Part shown: positions 1-11,770 of the stretch, one piece after another | Numbering within the stretch: position 1 is the stretch's first letter | Layout of the letters: the number at the start of each line of letters is the position of its first letter | Source: Coleophoma eucalyptorum | Taxonomy: Eukaryota; Ascomycota; Leotiomycetes; Helotiales; Dermateaceae | Length of the DNA: 64,000 nt | Assembly (NCBI GenBank): GCA_026120035.1 | Contig: JALRME010000013.1 | Location: 310,001-374,000 of the forward strand | Direction: 5' to 3' | Notes under the pieces: generated by a model | Told to the model about the DNA's origin: nothing | What the model saw: the letters and a program-made list of their open reading frames with translations, nothing else | Databases searched by the model: none | Made by a program: the position numbers and the translations under genes

Positions 1-576
1 TCTTTTCGTCTGTCTGGGCAACATTTGCCGCTCAACCATGGCCGAGGGTATTTTCAGGTCTCTCACCTCCAAACCACCCTATCAATCAAAAATCAAGTTG
101 GTAGACAGCTGCGGCACCGGGGCATATCACCAAGGCGCAGACCCAGATGACAGGACGATGGCCACATTGAAAGAAAATGGGATCACCGACTATGAACACT
201 CTGCTCGTAAGGTTGGTGGCCTGTTGTCACAATGCCTGTCACTCAAGCGCTGACCATATCAAAGGTCAAGTCATCAGACTTTGACACGTTTGACTACATT
301 TTTGCAATGGATAGAGATAACCTGCGAGATCTGCAAAGGTTGCAGCAGCGCACGGGCGGAAAAGCAAAGGTTATGTTGTTCGGTGAATACTCAGGCAGGA
401 AGCCAGAGGAGATTGATGATCCATACTGTAAGTACTGCATGCTCTTGAAGGCGTTAGATTTAACTGACACCGAGCCCACAGACGGAGGTAGAAATGGATT
501 CACCATGGCTTATGAGCAGGCCATGAGATTCTCCAAGAACTTTCTCAAGCAAACCTTTCCAGACATTGAGGCTTGA
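1..576 (+). CDS. Low-molecular-weight protein tyrosine phosphatase, 5' partial
   Basis: Cytosolic phosphatase of the LMW-PTP family (S. cerevisiae Ltp1, S. pombe Stp1), which hydrolyses phosphotyrosine through a cysteinyl-phosphate intermediate. The window begins just upstream of the P-loop: VCLGNICRS is read in frame from base 2, with the Cys and Arg of CX5R(S/T) present. Exons are placed at 2-211, 265-427 and 482-576. The second intron (428-481) has a GTAAGT donor and restores the family's DPYYGG motif, whose Asp is the general acid. The first intron (212-264) uses a weak GTTGGT donor. The better-looking GTAAGG at 207 would break the frame. A CTGAC branch-like site lies at about 250. Only the N-terminal residues before the P-loop are missing. 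Family is sure; the first splice junction is less so. Confidence 0.9.
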
Positions 577-2028
577 AACCCCTGCTGAACCGGCTGGACA
601 AGCATAGGGATGTATTCGTAAGGCTTGAGGCTCAGATGCTGTGAAGGATTGACTGCTTCGGACGGCGGAGACGAGTTGAGAGGAAATAGCGTCCTTCAAC
701 CACTAGGCTCAGTAAGATACTAGTTAGACTGCATGTCTTTTAAATCAGAGGCGGGGCGGAGAGAATAGACTTTAGATAATCCCTCTGACGTTCGTCTATC
801 ATTGGAGAAATCGTATCTTTCTTCCAAAGGCTTTACTTCAGCCTTGCAGCCTTAAAAACCTTACCACGATGTCTTCTGATTGCGGTTTACGCCGTACCAA
901 TGGTGGCTGTTTGTTTGATTCGGTACAATCTTGACGAGGCGGTGTCCATGTAATCTTTGGTTACTGGGTGGTAACCCGCCATTCAACTAGTTGGTCAAAT
1001 TTGGTCAAACTTCACCTTAGTTCGGTCAATGTGACCGACTGCATGGTACTGGTACGCCTTCGAGCTTCTGCAGGAGGATGGCCTCTGCACCAGAACCCAG
1101 AGAAATGTAACCAAGCAAGCCATAGCCTGGCACAAAGCAATAGAGCACTCTTTTGGTGGCAAAAGCGCTGTCGCACGTATGGCATCTCAAGTCGTGACTA
1201 GATTGTAGGTAGCAGTGACGCAGGTATCCATCCATCCGTACGGAGTACGCATGCTGAGAAGAGCTCAGATCTTTTTGCGAGCTCGGCATAACGCAGAAAA
1301 GTCCCCTTCAAGTTGCACAGCCACGGATTGAGGCTGCGTTGATGGCCGGAGAGGTCGTGGTTGGTTGGTAGCTCGAGCTTCTATTTTGGTCGTCTCCTCG
1401 GGACTGGACTGCAATAGGCGCAGGAACAGCGACGGTCATCCGCGAGAAGAGGCGACCGATGTGCCTTGGCTGGCCGGCCATTCTTACTCGAACGCCTCGT
1501 GAGTTATTTTCTTACACGAACCCCCAAGACATATTCATTAGGAACAACTTGATCTTTCTTCTTATTGTTCCCTCATTGCTCTCCTTTCCAATTTGCATTA
1601 GTCCTGGTATCGGTATCTCTGTCTGAGCCTGCCTCAGCCAAACTCAGGCGATCGTCTCAACCTGCACCAAGGTTTCCGTTGCTCTGCCATCCTGTTCCAT
1701 CTGAAACTCGGCAAGCAGGCTTATTTACCTTCCCCTTGTCGCTCGTCGAACTCGCGTCCGCCTATGGTCCTAGTCCTCTTTATGAAACGGTGCCTTCCCT
1801 GTATTTGAGCATCACCTCCGGAATTCAATATTGTTCAACTCATCACAGTCCTCTACCGAAATCACATTTGTGAAATAGGGGTTGCCAGCTACAGATCCCC
1901 CGATTGCAAGACCGGGTCGCACTCAGCCCTGAGAGCAGCAGCGCATTCCACTACCAAGCCCCGTCCGACAACTCTTCCTGCCAACCACCGTCGACTTTGA
2001 AGGAGTTGGTCCCCACCTACAGACAATA
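577..2028. other. Intergenic region upstream of chitin synthase
   Basis: About 1.45 kb with no credible gene. It holds the 3' side of the phosphatase gene and the promoter and leader of the chitin synthase. A short inverted repeat GGTTAC/GTAACC lies near 959-975, followed by two closely spaced TGGTCAAA copies near 990-1010. The part after 1560 is pyrimidine-rich, as is common in fungal promoters and leaders. Confidence 0.5.
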
Positions 2029-5000
2029 ATGTCGTATAATCGTTTAGGTATGTGAATTCACTCTGTCTCTGTCTCTATCTCTGCCTCACGGACTCCTTTC
2101 TATCCACGAGAAGCTCAGCCCGCTGCGCGCGTACTTCATCCGTACCGTCATACTGCTTTGCCCCAAGTCTGAGCGCATTGAAGTTTCCTTGATGGACTTT
2201 TGAGAGAATTCGCCTTCCACTCCTGCGCTGAACAGGACGATCCCAATCTTCTTTTCCGCACCTGGGTGCGCATCTTCTTCTCTCACCACCTCCTAACTCT
2301 CTACACCATACAGACCATCCGGGCCAAGAACAGTCCGACGAGTACTACAGTATGGACCACCGCAATCCTCGAGCACCGTCGCCTGGGCATCCATTGCATC
2401 AGGGCTACCAGCTGGACGATGCACCTTATGGGAGAGAACATCTTGGAACACCCGGGTCTGGTTACTCGCACAATTTGGAGATTCCAATGGGCCCGGGGCC
2501 TGGGAGACTAGGTACTCCAAGTGACCGGTTGCAGGCACAACCTACAGTAAGTTGAAAGCTATAGATAATGTAACGAGCTGACACGGCACCAGTACTCTGT
2601 TGAGAACATCAACAATTCGTATGGTCATAACGAAGAGTATGAGCAACATTATCCTCTCGACTCATCGCATAACTACCAACAGGACTACTCTATCAATCCC
2701 CAGGCTCATCATGATGCTTACTATCAGCCACCATACCAACCTTCACCTCACGAGCATGGATATGGACCAAATAACGAATACTTCGAAGGAGATGACGACA
2801 ACCGCCCAATTTTACAACCACAGGAGGCAGGCCCTTACGGTCCAGATCCTCACAGCTTAGATCATGAACAGGAGTATAAGGACTACGATGCTGGCGTACC
2901 GGCGCATACACCAAGCCCTGCTCCAGCTATCAAGCGATGGAAGACTGTGAAGGAAGTCCAATTGTTCAACGGTAATCTCGTCTTGGATTGTCCAATTCCA
3001 CCAAAACTTCTGAATATGGTTCCGCACGCGCAGCCTCCTGAGCGTGATGAATTCACCCATATGAGATATTCAGCGGCAACTTGTGACCCTGGCGAGTTTT
3101 TCGAGGAGCGGTTTACTCTCCGCCAGAAACTCTTCGCAAAACCTAGGCATACGGAGCTCTTCATTGTGGTTACCATGTATAACGAAGATGATGTCCTCTT
3201 TGCTCGGACAATGAGCGGTGTTTTCAAGAACATTGAATATATGTGCTCGAGAAAAGACAGCAAGACATGGGGAAAGGATGCATGGAAGAAGATCGTGGTT
3301 TGTGTGGTGAGTGATGGTCGTGCTAAGATCAACCCAAGAACAAGAGCTGTACTGGCAGGTATGGGTGTATACCAAGATGGAATCGCCAAGCAACAAGTCA
3401 ACGGGAAGGATGTGACAGCGCACATTTACGAATATACGACGCAAGTTGGAATTTCAGTAAAGAAGGACTTGGTCGAACTGCGACCCAAGCAACAACCAGT
3501 TCAGATGCTGTTCTGCTTGAAGGAGAAGAACCAGAAGAAAATCAACTCCCACAGATGGTTCTTCCAGGCGTTTGGCCGAGTGCTTGACCCAAATATCTGT
3601 GTCCTGCTTGATGCTGGTACGAAACCCGGAAAGGATTCAATCTATCATTTGTGGAAGGCATTCGATTTGGAGCCAATGTGCGCCGGCGCCTGTGGAGAAA
3701 TCAAGGCTATGCTGGGACCTGGTGGCAAGAACTTAATGAATCCGCTGGTTGCAACTCAGAACTTTGAGTACAAGATGAGTAACATTCTCGACAAACCTTT
3801 GGAGTCGGCTTTCGGATTCATCTCTGTGTTACCTGGTGCCTTCTCGGCATATCGGTACGTAGCTCTGCAAAACGATAAAGCTGGAAATGGACCACTCGAG
3901 AAGTATTTTGCCGGAGAAAAGATGCATGGTGCCAATGCTGGTATCTTCACGGCCAACATGTACCTCGCAGAAGATCGTATCTTGTGTTTCGAGCTGGTCT
4001 CTAAGAGGAATTGTCACTGGATCTTGCAATATGTCAAGTCTGCAACAGGAGAAACTGATGTTCCGGATACGATGTCTGAACTGATTTTGCAACGACGAAG
4101 ATGGCTAAACGGTAGTTTCTTCGCAGCCATCTATTCTATTGCCCACTTCTACCAGATCTTTAGAAGCGACCATAGCTTTTTGCGAAAGTTCATGTTCTTG
4201 ATCGAATTTATCTATCAGACCATCAGCATGATCTTCTCCTGGTTCGGTATCGGCAACTTTTTCCTGGTTTTCCATATTCTGACTACTTCCCTCGGAGACT
4301 CGGATCTGCTTAGTACAACTGGAAAATATCTCGGTGTTGTATTCGAATGGCTCTATCTCTTTACACTGCTTACTTGTTTCGTCTTGGCTCTGGGCAATCG
4401 ACCACAAGGATCAAACTTTGCCTATATGTCTATGGTTTATTTCTGGGTGTTCATTATGGTGTAAGTCTTTATTGCTTCTCTGCAAATGGTCGTTCTAATC
4501 TCGTCCTAGATATCTAATGTTTGCTTCAATTTTCATCACCGTAAAATCCATACAGACGGAACTAAAAACGGACGGATTTGTCTGGACAGACATCTTCACA
4601 AACCAGATTTTCTATACGCTGATCATTTCCCTGGCATCTACATACCTCCTCTGGTTTGTGGTGTCGTTCTTATTCTTCGACCCCTGGCACATGTTCACCT
4701 CCTTCTTGCAATACCTGCTTCTTACGCCATCGTATGTCAATATTCTCAACGTCTATGCTTTCTGTAACACCCACGACATTACTTGGGGTACGAAAGGAGA
4801 CGACAAAGCCGAGAAACTGCCGTCTGCAACCGTCAAACCCGGCGGAAAGGTTGATGTAAACTTACCAACCGATGACGGCGATTTGAACGCTCAATACGAG
4901 GCTGAGATGCGCAAGATTGTCATGAAGGCTCCACCCGAGAAGCGAGAATTTTCTCCCAGTGAGAAGCAAGAAGATTATTATAAGGGCTTCAGATCTCGTG

Positions 5001-5230
5001 TTGTTATCTTCTGGCTAATCTGCAATTTCGCTCTCGTTGCGGTGGTACTCAGCACTGCTGGCCTGGACCGTCTCAGTTCATCTTCAAGCACAGATTCGAC
5101 GACTAGCACCACCAATTCGAAGAGTACTGTCTATCTGCTAGTTGTTTTATGGTCTGTGGCCGGTCTCTCTGCCTTCAAGTTCATTGGCGCTATGTGGTTC
5201 TTAATTGTTCGGATGTTTAGAGGTGTCTAG
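2029..5230 (+). CDS. Chitin synthase, probably class III (Aspergillus chsB/chsG type)
   Basis: Plasma-membrane GT2 enzyme that polymerises UDP-GlcNAc into cell-wall chitin. Exons are placed at 2029-2047, 2314-2546, 2593-4460 and 4510-5230, giving 946 codons, a usual length for class I-III enzymes. The N-terminus is hydrophilic and rich in Pro, Tyr, His and Gln. The catalytic core shows VVTMYNEDD, the VSDGRAKI segment, [11 protein letters not shown], the EDRIL acidic motif and QRRRWLNGS at about residues 584-592. A cluster of transmembrane helices follows, then a charged loop and two last helices. The [17 protein letters not shown] and [16 protein letters not shown] segments look more like class III than class I; this was judged from memory, not by alignment. 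The first exon is only 19 nt (six codons plus one base), followed by a 266-bp intron rich in CT repeats, so the start is the weakest part of the model. Class III enzymes matter for hyphal growth and often for virulence in filamentous fungi. Confidence 0.93.
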
Positions 5231-6093
5231 TTGGGGATGTGATTGATTGTATAAAGAATGGGATCCGGTCTGATTCGAGGGACCATTTCCTTCCGTCAAA
5301 TGATACCTTTCGATTTGTATTCAAAACTTTTGTTTTTGATGAACCTGTCTGTTTCTAGCGTTGCGATGGGAATTTTCTACGATGAGGATGAATTTGGCTT
5401 ATTTGTTTCATTTTTTGCTTTCCACGATGGTGATGACAGTCAGTTAGATATCCATGAAAACGGGAATTGTGTTTAGGTAGAGGTATCTCATCAACTAGAG
5501 AAAAGGATTTACCTAAATTTACTCGACTTACATTCATTTTAACGCTGGAGTGAGTTCCTTTGCATATTTGAGTCAAGTGATAAGCACATTCTCTTAATAT
5601 TCAGTACTTTACCTCCACAGTGCTAAGGGCTTGGTAAAACCTATTCTTGCTTTTGGAAGGTTTCTATCATAGGTGCAATCAGATCAGCTTTTCCATGTTT
5701 TCTCCAGCATCAAGCGAGCAGGCGAGACTGGGTCGTCTTCCGTGTTTGATCCCACACAAGTGCTCTCGACAAGGACAAAGAAGGAGATTGGTGAGTCCAT
5801 TTTTTCATTGTAGGGGGAATTTTATGGCTAGTTTGCTTGGACTTTTCCCTTTTTTCGTTCCTTGCATTTTCGGCGTTGGCTTGAGCCAGTTTGTAACTCT
5901 TCCATTTGATTCAATTGCACTTTCAGGAGATAGACAGGGCAGAAAGTGAAACACGCAATTCCCGGTATTTATCGTTCATTATACAAATTAGGTTTTACAG
6001 GCCTGCCCAATACCAGGTATTAAAACAAGACATGAATTTGTTGAGCAAGAACGTCAAGTGTCAACCTTGCTTTCCAGTCTCTCACTCACGTGC
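5231..6093. other. Intergenic region between convergent genes
   Basis: About 860 bp between the stop of the chitin synthase (plus strand) and the stop of the MFS transporter (minus strand). It is T-rich and AT-rich, consistent with two 3' ends. No gene, repeat or RNA signature is visible. Confidence 0.5.
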
Positions 6094-7417
6094 TCACTCA
6101 ATGCTCTTCACCACCCAACCAACCCTCGAAACTCTGGTACCAACCATCAATGCAAAAGCAGCCAGCACTGCAGCAGCAGAGAAACTAATGGCAGCAATAA
6201 ACCCATATTTTACAATCAACAACCCAGCAATCGGTGTTCCAATTAGCAGCCCACAACCGCCAATGGCAAAGCACATACCCATTCTCGTCCCGACAGCCTT
6301 GATGTCTGGGCTGATAATCATCAAGACGGTAGGGGGTACACTAACGTAGCTACCTGAAAAGAATCCATACAGGAGGGCGAAGACGATCAAGCTGGGCGTG
6401 CTCATGATGCCAATCCAGGCGAATGCCAGTATGGCCGTAATTAGTGTTCCGGGTATGATAACATTGAGTGGTCCAATATGGTCTGCAAGGCGATTTGGGA
6501 TGATGCGCCCAAATATAGAGCCAACGTTGAGGAGAGAGAGTAGGTAGAAAGCGAAGTCCGGATCAACACCATTCTCCAGAGCGTAGACCTGGATATAGAA
6601 AAACGGGGTGTACAGACCCACGAACCCGAAGAACATCGCTCCACTGAAAAGCAGGAATGCCGAATCATGGAAGGCGGAGAGGTCCAGCAATGCTCTCTTC
6701 ACCTTGGGTTGGGAGCGCACACGCATCACGCTGGTCGACACACAGAGCATGGCAAGCATGATGAAAGCAATCACACGCGTTGTCCAACCGAACCCGATCT
6801 TGGGCTGTAGCTTATGAAAGATAATGGGATAGATCACCCCGCCGAGACTACTCCCAGCGGCGGCAATACCCGTTGCGAATGCCTTTCGGGTTGTGAACCA
6901 TTGGCTCACAATAGCAACCGATGGCACAAAGAGGAGTCCGTTGCCGAGGCCTATGCAGATCCCTTGCGAGAGCATGAACTGCCAGTACTGTGTGGCAATC
7001 GAGGTCATCATCATGCCGAAGACAACAAAGAAACTGCCAAAGAGTAGCAGGTGCCTGAAGTAGCCAGCGTCATATAATGGACCGGCGCCAATGCCAACGA
7101 GGAGCAGTAGGAAGGCTTGGATGCTTCCAATCCAAGCTATGTCACTGTTGCTCTCAGGGAGATTCAGAGAATAGTACGTTTGGTAAGTTCCAAAGGTATT
7201 TACAATGCCCCTGTTTTGATTAGCAATGCATCTTTACTAGCTAATTCACGACTAACCATGTATTGAAGAAGAGGAGGAAGGAGCCAAGCACTTGAAGCCA
7301 TGCCTTAAATCCACCGTTGGGAATTTCATCCGGCACTGGTGGAGGTTGTTGAGTTTCTAACTGTAGAGTTGTGATGGATTGCCTGTCTGTCTCTTGCTCG
7401 GGAGTTTCGTTGCCCAT
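6094..7417 (-). CDS. MFS transporter, monocarboxylate-transporter-like
   Basis: Predicted 12-helix major facilitator of the fungal monocarboxylate-permease type (Mch-like). Exons are 7257-7417 and 6094-7210, joined across a 46-bp intron with GTTAGT donor and AACAG acceptor, giving 425 residues. The N-terminus is short and hydrophilic. The first helix begins GGFKAWLQVLGSF and is followed by NTWGIVNTFGTYQTYY, typical of this family. Later come GIGNGLLFVPS, a conserved helix pair around AGSSLGGVIYP, and a C-terminal helix ending near residue 420. The substrate cannot be read from sequence. Short-chain monocarboxylates are the family's nominal substrates, but many fungal members do not carry them. 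It is divergent from the MHYT histidine kinase, sharing 1.3 kb of upstream DNA. Confidence 0.85.
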
Positions 7418-8712
7418 AGCTTAAGTACCTCAATGTCTTGTTGTCGGCGGTGTATATGAGGGGTCGGCACTTGCTCAACCAACAAAGCGGTAAAACAGAA
7501 AGAACTTGGTAAAGCCAGGATTAACGCAATCAATAGAAGCCCAGAATACGCTAATAGCTGGCGGAACTTGAGCACTTTCACAACAACATTTGAAAAGTGA
7601 AAGGAAGGGGAAAAGGTAAGACTCTTCAAGTTGGAGTTCCTCGCAAGTCAACTCCTCTATGACTAGTAATCACCGCGATGGCCAGTGTCCAATTTGTCAG
7701 CGGCACACATCGTTTGAGCTGGACGCACGGGTTTAAAGCACTTGCGACATCAGCTTGCGCATAGCGACGTAGTATTTCCGCGGGTATACGGCAAACATGG
7801 TTCTTTCATGTTAGCCTGCAGTTAAGGGGGAGGGAGGTTCCTCCAATGACACAGGGTTGCGGGCTTGGGTCGGCTCTTATTCCTTAGCACCTAGCCGCAG
7901 CCGGGAAATGATGACAGTTCTGGAAGGAGTATCTATGAATGTGCAGCTCGTTTTTTTATGCTTGCTGTCTGATGCTGTGCCGTTTGGCGGTGAAGTAGAG
8001 TCGACCCGGCCTGAAGAGGCCGAGTAGCAAGCAAAACAAAGCCGGCCATGACATGTAAATAAGTCGTCCCGAAGAAATGGTCAGAGCAGTTTCAAGTAGC
8101 ACTTGAATGGTACTTAGATCTGCTAACCAACATTCCAGGTTCGTCTTCATATAAGCTTATAACACCTCGAGCAACCTTAATATGCCTAACCTTCCCTTAC
8201 CTTAAGTTGACGGCAGCTCACGTGCAACCAGGGTGCTTTGCACGTGTTGGCCCTGACGCTAACTCACGTGGTGACCACATGCGGTAAAGTGTTCTTCCCA
8301 GAGGCTCTTGTGGGCCTCAAACTAGGGGAGAGCTGAGACGGCTCCAATATTTACCACACTAGACCCAGACTGGGCAACCATACCTCGTGCGCTCCTTGTC
8401 TAAAATAGCAGCAGAGCTAAAAACCATCATGGGGATGGATGGATCGTCGCGCAGGACAGCACAGGCGCATTGTATTGTCTGGATCGCATGCTCCCATTCA
8501 ATGCCCATGATCAGCATGAGATGCAAGTTTTAGCTTGTCGCGTCTTCTCTATCTAGACACTGACCAGCACCACCTCGGCTTCCCGGTCCTGGCGAAGCAA
8601 GGTCCCGGAGTCCCGTTCCCGTGACGGAGGATCCGATATCCTTCATGATTGATCAGATCGCAACCCCTTGAATTGCATATACCCCAGGCGCGGTCTGCCG
8701 GTCCAGGCCAAT
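7418..8712. other. Divergent upstream region, MFS transporter / histidine kinase
   Basis: About 1.3 kb with no supported gene between two divergently transcribed genes. It contains a tight cluster of three CACGTG boxes (8219-8270, listed separately). The kinase reading frame is open to an upstream ATG at 8668, so a longer N-terminus is possible. No other structure is obvious. Confidence 0.5.
8219..8270. promoter_or_regulatory. Cluster of three CACGTG E-boxes
   Basis: Perfect palindromic CACGTG hexamers sit at 8219-8224, 8241-8246 and 8265-8270, with start-to-start spacing of 22 and 24 bp, close to two helical turns. CACGTG is the core site for bHLH factors (Cbf1/Pho4-type in yeasts; bHLH proteins in filamentous fungi). 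The cluster lies about 440 bp upstream of the kinase ATG and 800 bp upstream of the MFS gene. A regulatory role is inferred from the regular spacing. Confidence 0.55.
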
Positions 8713-11700
8713 ATGAGCGCACCAGAAGATGGGCTCCGACAGCTCGAGAAGCAATGGGACTATTGGACCGTTGCCGCGGCCATGCTGGTATCATTTCTGG
8801 GCACTTTTACATCTACACAGCTGTCAACACGCCTGCTTCCTTTTTACCCATAATGCTCGCTAACGCCCATATAGCATGATCCAGGCGCGTTTGTCGGCGC
8901 GTTTCTCGAGCGTACTCATCTGGGTTGTCCTCATCAGCCTTACCTTTGGCTTCTGTGCTTCCTGGGGTCTTCATTTTGTAGGTATGCTGGCTTGTAAGCT
9001 GGATCTGCCCATCAGTCTTGATATTAGCACCACTGTGCTGAGTGCCATACTGGCTGTCATGTTCACCTTTGTTGCTTTGGGAACTGAATTACTATGGAAA
9101 GGCTACAAAGCTGTTGACGAGAAACGGGTTCGTTTCCATGCCACAGATGAAGAGTTTGGCTCAGAGACAGCAACGACAATGCCACTGCTGCCAGACGAAT
9201 CATCAGAGGAGGATGTGGAGGGTGAGTTTCCCCATCAAGAAACAAGGATAAGGAGCCCGTCAAAGACCTCAATGCTATCGCCCGGAGATGAAAGGGCAGA
9301 GGAAGGTTCTATGAGTAGCTCCAAGGACACTCCACCTCACGTGTTTGGGATGCAGGAGGCGGTCGATTCTCAACCCTTACAGTTCTCGTCAGTGCCAATA
9401 CAGGAAATGCGATACGACTCAGGGCATAGTGAGAGTTCTGGTACCCCCCAATTGGATGATTTACAGAGCATGGCGTACCAAGGCAATACGCGTGATGACA
9501 ATGCCTTCGTCGCTATCTTTAAAGGCGTGTATCGGGGTATGAGCTGGAAAGCTTTACTGATGGGATTGTTGTGGTCCCTATCACTCACAAGCATGCATTA
9601 CGTTGGACTCTCATCGATGCGCATTCCCGGAGAAGGGTATATTACCTGGGAGCCTCCTCTTGTTTTTGCTTCCGCCATCATATCTTGGGTAGTTTGTACT
9701 ATTGGGTACATTTATATGGTCAACGCCGAGCATTTTCTTAGCCAGCAAGTGCTATTTTCTCTCGTGGCAGCTCTCGGCATTGCTGCGATGCACTTCACAG
9801 GTGGGCGTTGATGAATTCGTATTATGAAGATGTAATTGACAACAAGAGTAGGGATGCGAGCGACACATTTTTGGTCACATTCTCCTCCGGCCGATAATGG
9901 AGGATACCCTGTTCAGCTTCCCATTGTTATATGCTCAATAGCCATATTGACTTGCATGCTGGCCAACGGCCTACTCGCACATGACGCGACAGTATCGCGC
10001 AATAAACTTGCAGAAATTGTCTGGACACGCCGGAAACTCTGGCGCACAATGGCGCAAAAAGAGAATGCCGAGGCCGCTGCAATTGCAAGGAGTAACTTTA
10101 TAGCACTGGCTTCACATGAGATTCGAACCCCTCTTCATCACCTACAAGGGTACAGTGATCTTTTGTCAAAAACAGAATTGAACGAGGAAGGCACTGAAAT
10201 CCTTGTTTCAATTCAGCGTGCTATTAAGACCCTATCATTGAGTACGTATTTTATTATTTTAAGCTTCAATGATCTACCCTAATACTCTACAGTCACCAAC
10301 AATGTTTTGGATTGGTCGAAGTTGGAGAGCAACCGGGATGCCTTGTGCCGCCCAAGTCGTCTAGACATGCGATCCGTCTGTGAATCAATTCTGGTGCTTC
10401 TACCAAACAAAGAAGACGAGGATGAAGTTGAAATAATGGTCGTCGTGGCTCCAGATATTCCTCGGTCGGTTCTCCTAGATGAGACATATATTCAGAGGAT
10501 ATTGATGAATCTCCTGTCCAACTCTCTTAAATTTACGAGATCAGGTTATGTTATGTTAAGTTTGGACATGAGTGCCGGTAATCTGGTAGCAAAAGTACGG
10601 GATACTGGGATAGGCGTGCCATCATCATTCATAGACCATCTTTTTGAGCCATTCTCACAGGCACAGACACGAGGGTCACAGCGAGGGACCGGCCTTGGTC
10701 TCAGTATTGTGAAGCAGCTTCTGCAGAAGATGGACGGCACGATTACAGTGAAAAGTCGACATGCGGAGCAAGGTATAGGAGCAGATAAGACAGGTACCAC
10801 GTTTACGGTCACGATACCAGCACGCGGATCTTTTTCAAATTCTTCCGATACGCCTAATACTGCAGAAACAGGTACAGTTGCCGTTTTCTCTCCGAGACAT
10901 CCACGTACCTTAGAAGGCTTGAGGATTGCTTGGAGGACTTTTGGGCTTGAAGTAGTAGTTGTCAATGGCACTGCCGAACTGTCTACTTTGCGCCCGAAAT
11001 ATGTTTGGGCTGATTCTTGGTACCTGGAGAAGAATCCGGAGTGCTTGCAGAGCTTAATCACTCAGCAAGACTGGACTGTTCTCGTCCCATACGACCGTCA
11101 ACATGGGCTACAACGATTGACTGGAATACTGTCTACGCCGCACATCATCCCCTTACAGAGGCCCCTATTATGGCACACATTTGAGAGCCATATTGCCATA
11201 GCAAACCGTGCGGTATCAAGTATGGGCTCTTCACATTCGTTGAGAATAGCCTCAGCCACCAGAGATGCTGATCTCCATTTTCTAAAATCTCCTGTCGGTA
11301 GCATGCTGTCGAAAAATGTTAATGTATTGCTGGTTGAGGATAACCTTGTAAGTATTCATTCTTTTTTGTCCTGTTAATCATCCTTCCACAACCAAATGCT
11401 GACCAATATCTGGCAGATCAATCAAAAACTCGGTAATAAGATGCTCACATCACTGGGTTATACAGTCCTTCTCGCCAGCGATGGAGACGAAGCCGTCTCC
11501 AAGACATTGCAGCATGATAACGTAATTGATATGATCTTGATGGATCAGTCCATGCCTATTAAAGATGGAATCACTGCTACCCGAGAAATCCGAGCCCTAG
11601 AGATGTCTGGGAGACTTCTTCGACGGCATCCCATTGTTGCTGTGACGGCAGTTGTAGATACTGAGTCAAGAGCTCAGTTCAAAGATGCAGGGGCCGACGA

Positions 11701-11770
11701 CTTTCTCGCCAAGCCACTCTCCCTGGGGAAACTGGAGCAGACATTGGCGACTTTCTTACGAGTGGAGTGA
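8713..11770 (+). CDS. MHYT-domain hybrid histidine kinase
   Basis: Membrane-anchored sensor kinase for a multistep phosphorelay. Exons are placed at 8713-8822, 8875-9800, 9852-10241, 10293-11347 and 11417-11770, giving 944 residues. An N-terminal integral-membrane sensor carries the MHYT-type repeats WGLHFVGM, SMHYVGL and AMHFTGM in successive helices. A ~110-residue acidic, Ser-rich cytosolic loop interrupts the sensor between the first and second repeat. Next comes the HisKA H-box SHEIRTP (His about 434), then HATPase_c with an N-box (LMNLLSNSLKFT), G1 (DTGIGVP) and G2 (GTGLGLSIV), and a receiver domain with VEDN, LMDQSMP (Asp about 870) and a conserved Lys in FLAKP. All catalytic residues expected for kinase and receiver are present. 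MHYT domains are proposed to bind copper and sense diatomic gases; the ligand here is unknown. The first donor (GTCAAC at 8823) is weak, and an in-frame ATG at 8668 would add 15 residues. Confidence 0.9.

Noticed and set aside
207..264. Consensus-like GTAAGG donor at 207 in the phosphatase gene
   Set aside because: Using it with the acceptor at 264 shifts the frame and destroys the conserved DFDTFDYI segment; the GTTGGT donor at 212 fits.
1026..1289. Overlapping open frames on both strands upstream of chitin synthase
   Set aside because: Short, non-ATG or poor composition, no family features; promoter DNA.
10111..10135. ATTCGAACC resembling a reverse tRNA B box
   Set aside because: It lies inside the conserved H-box codons of the histidine kinase.
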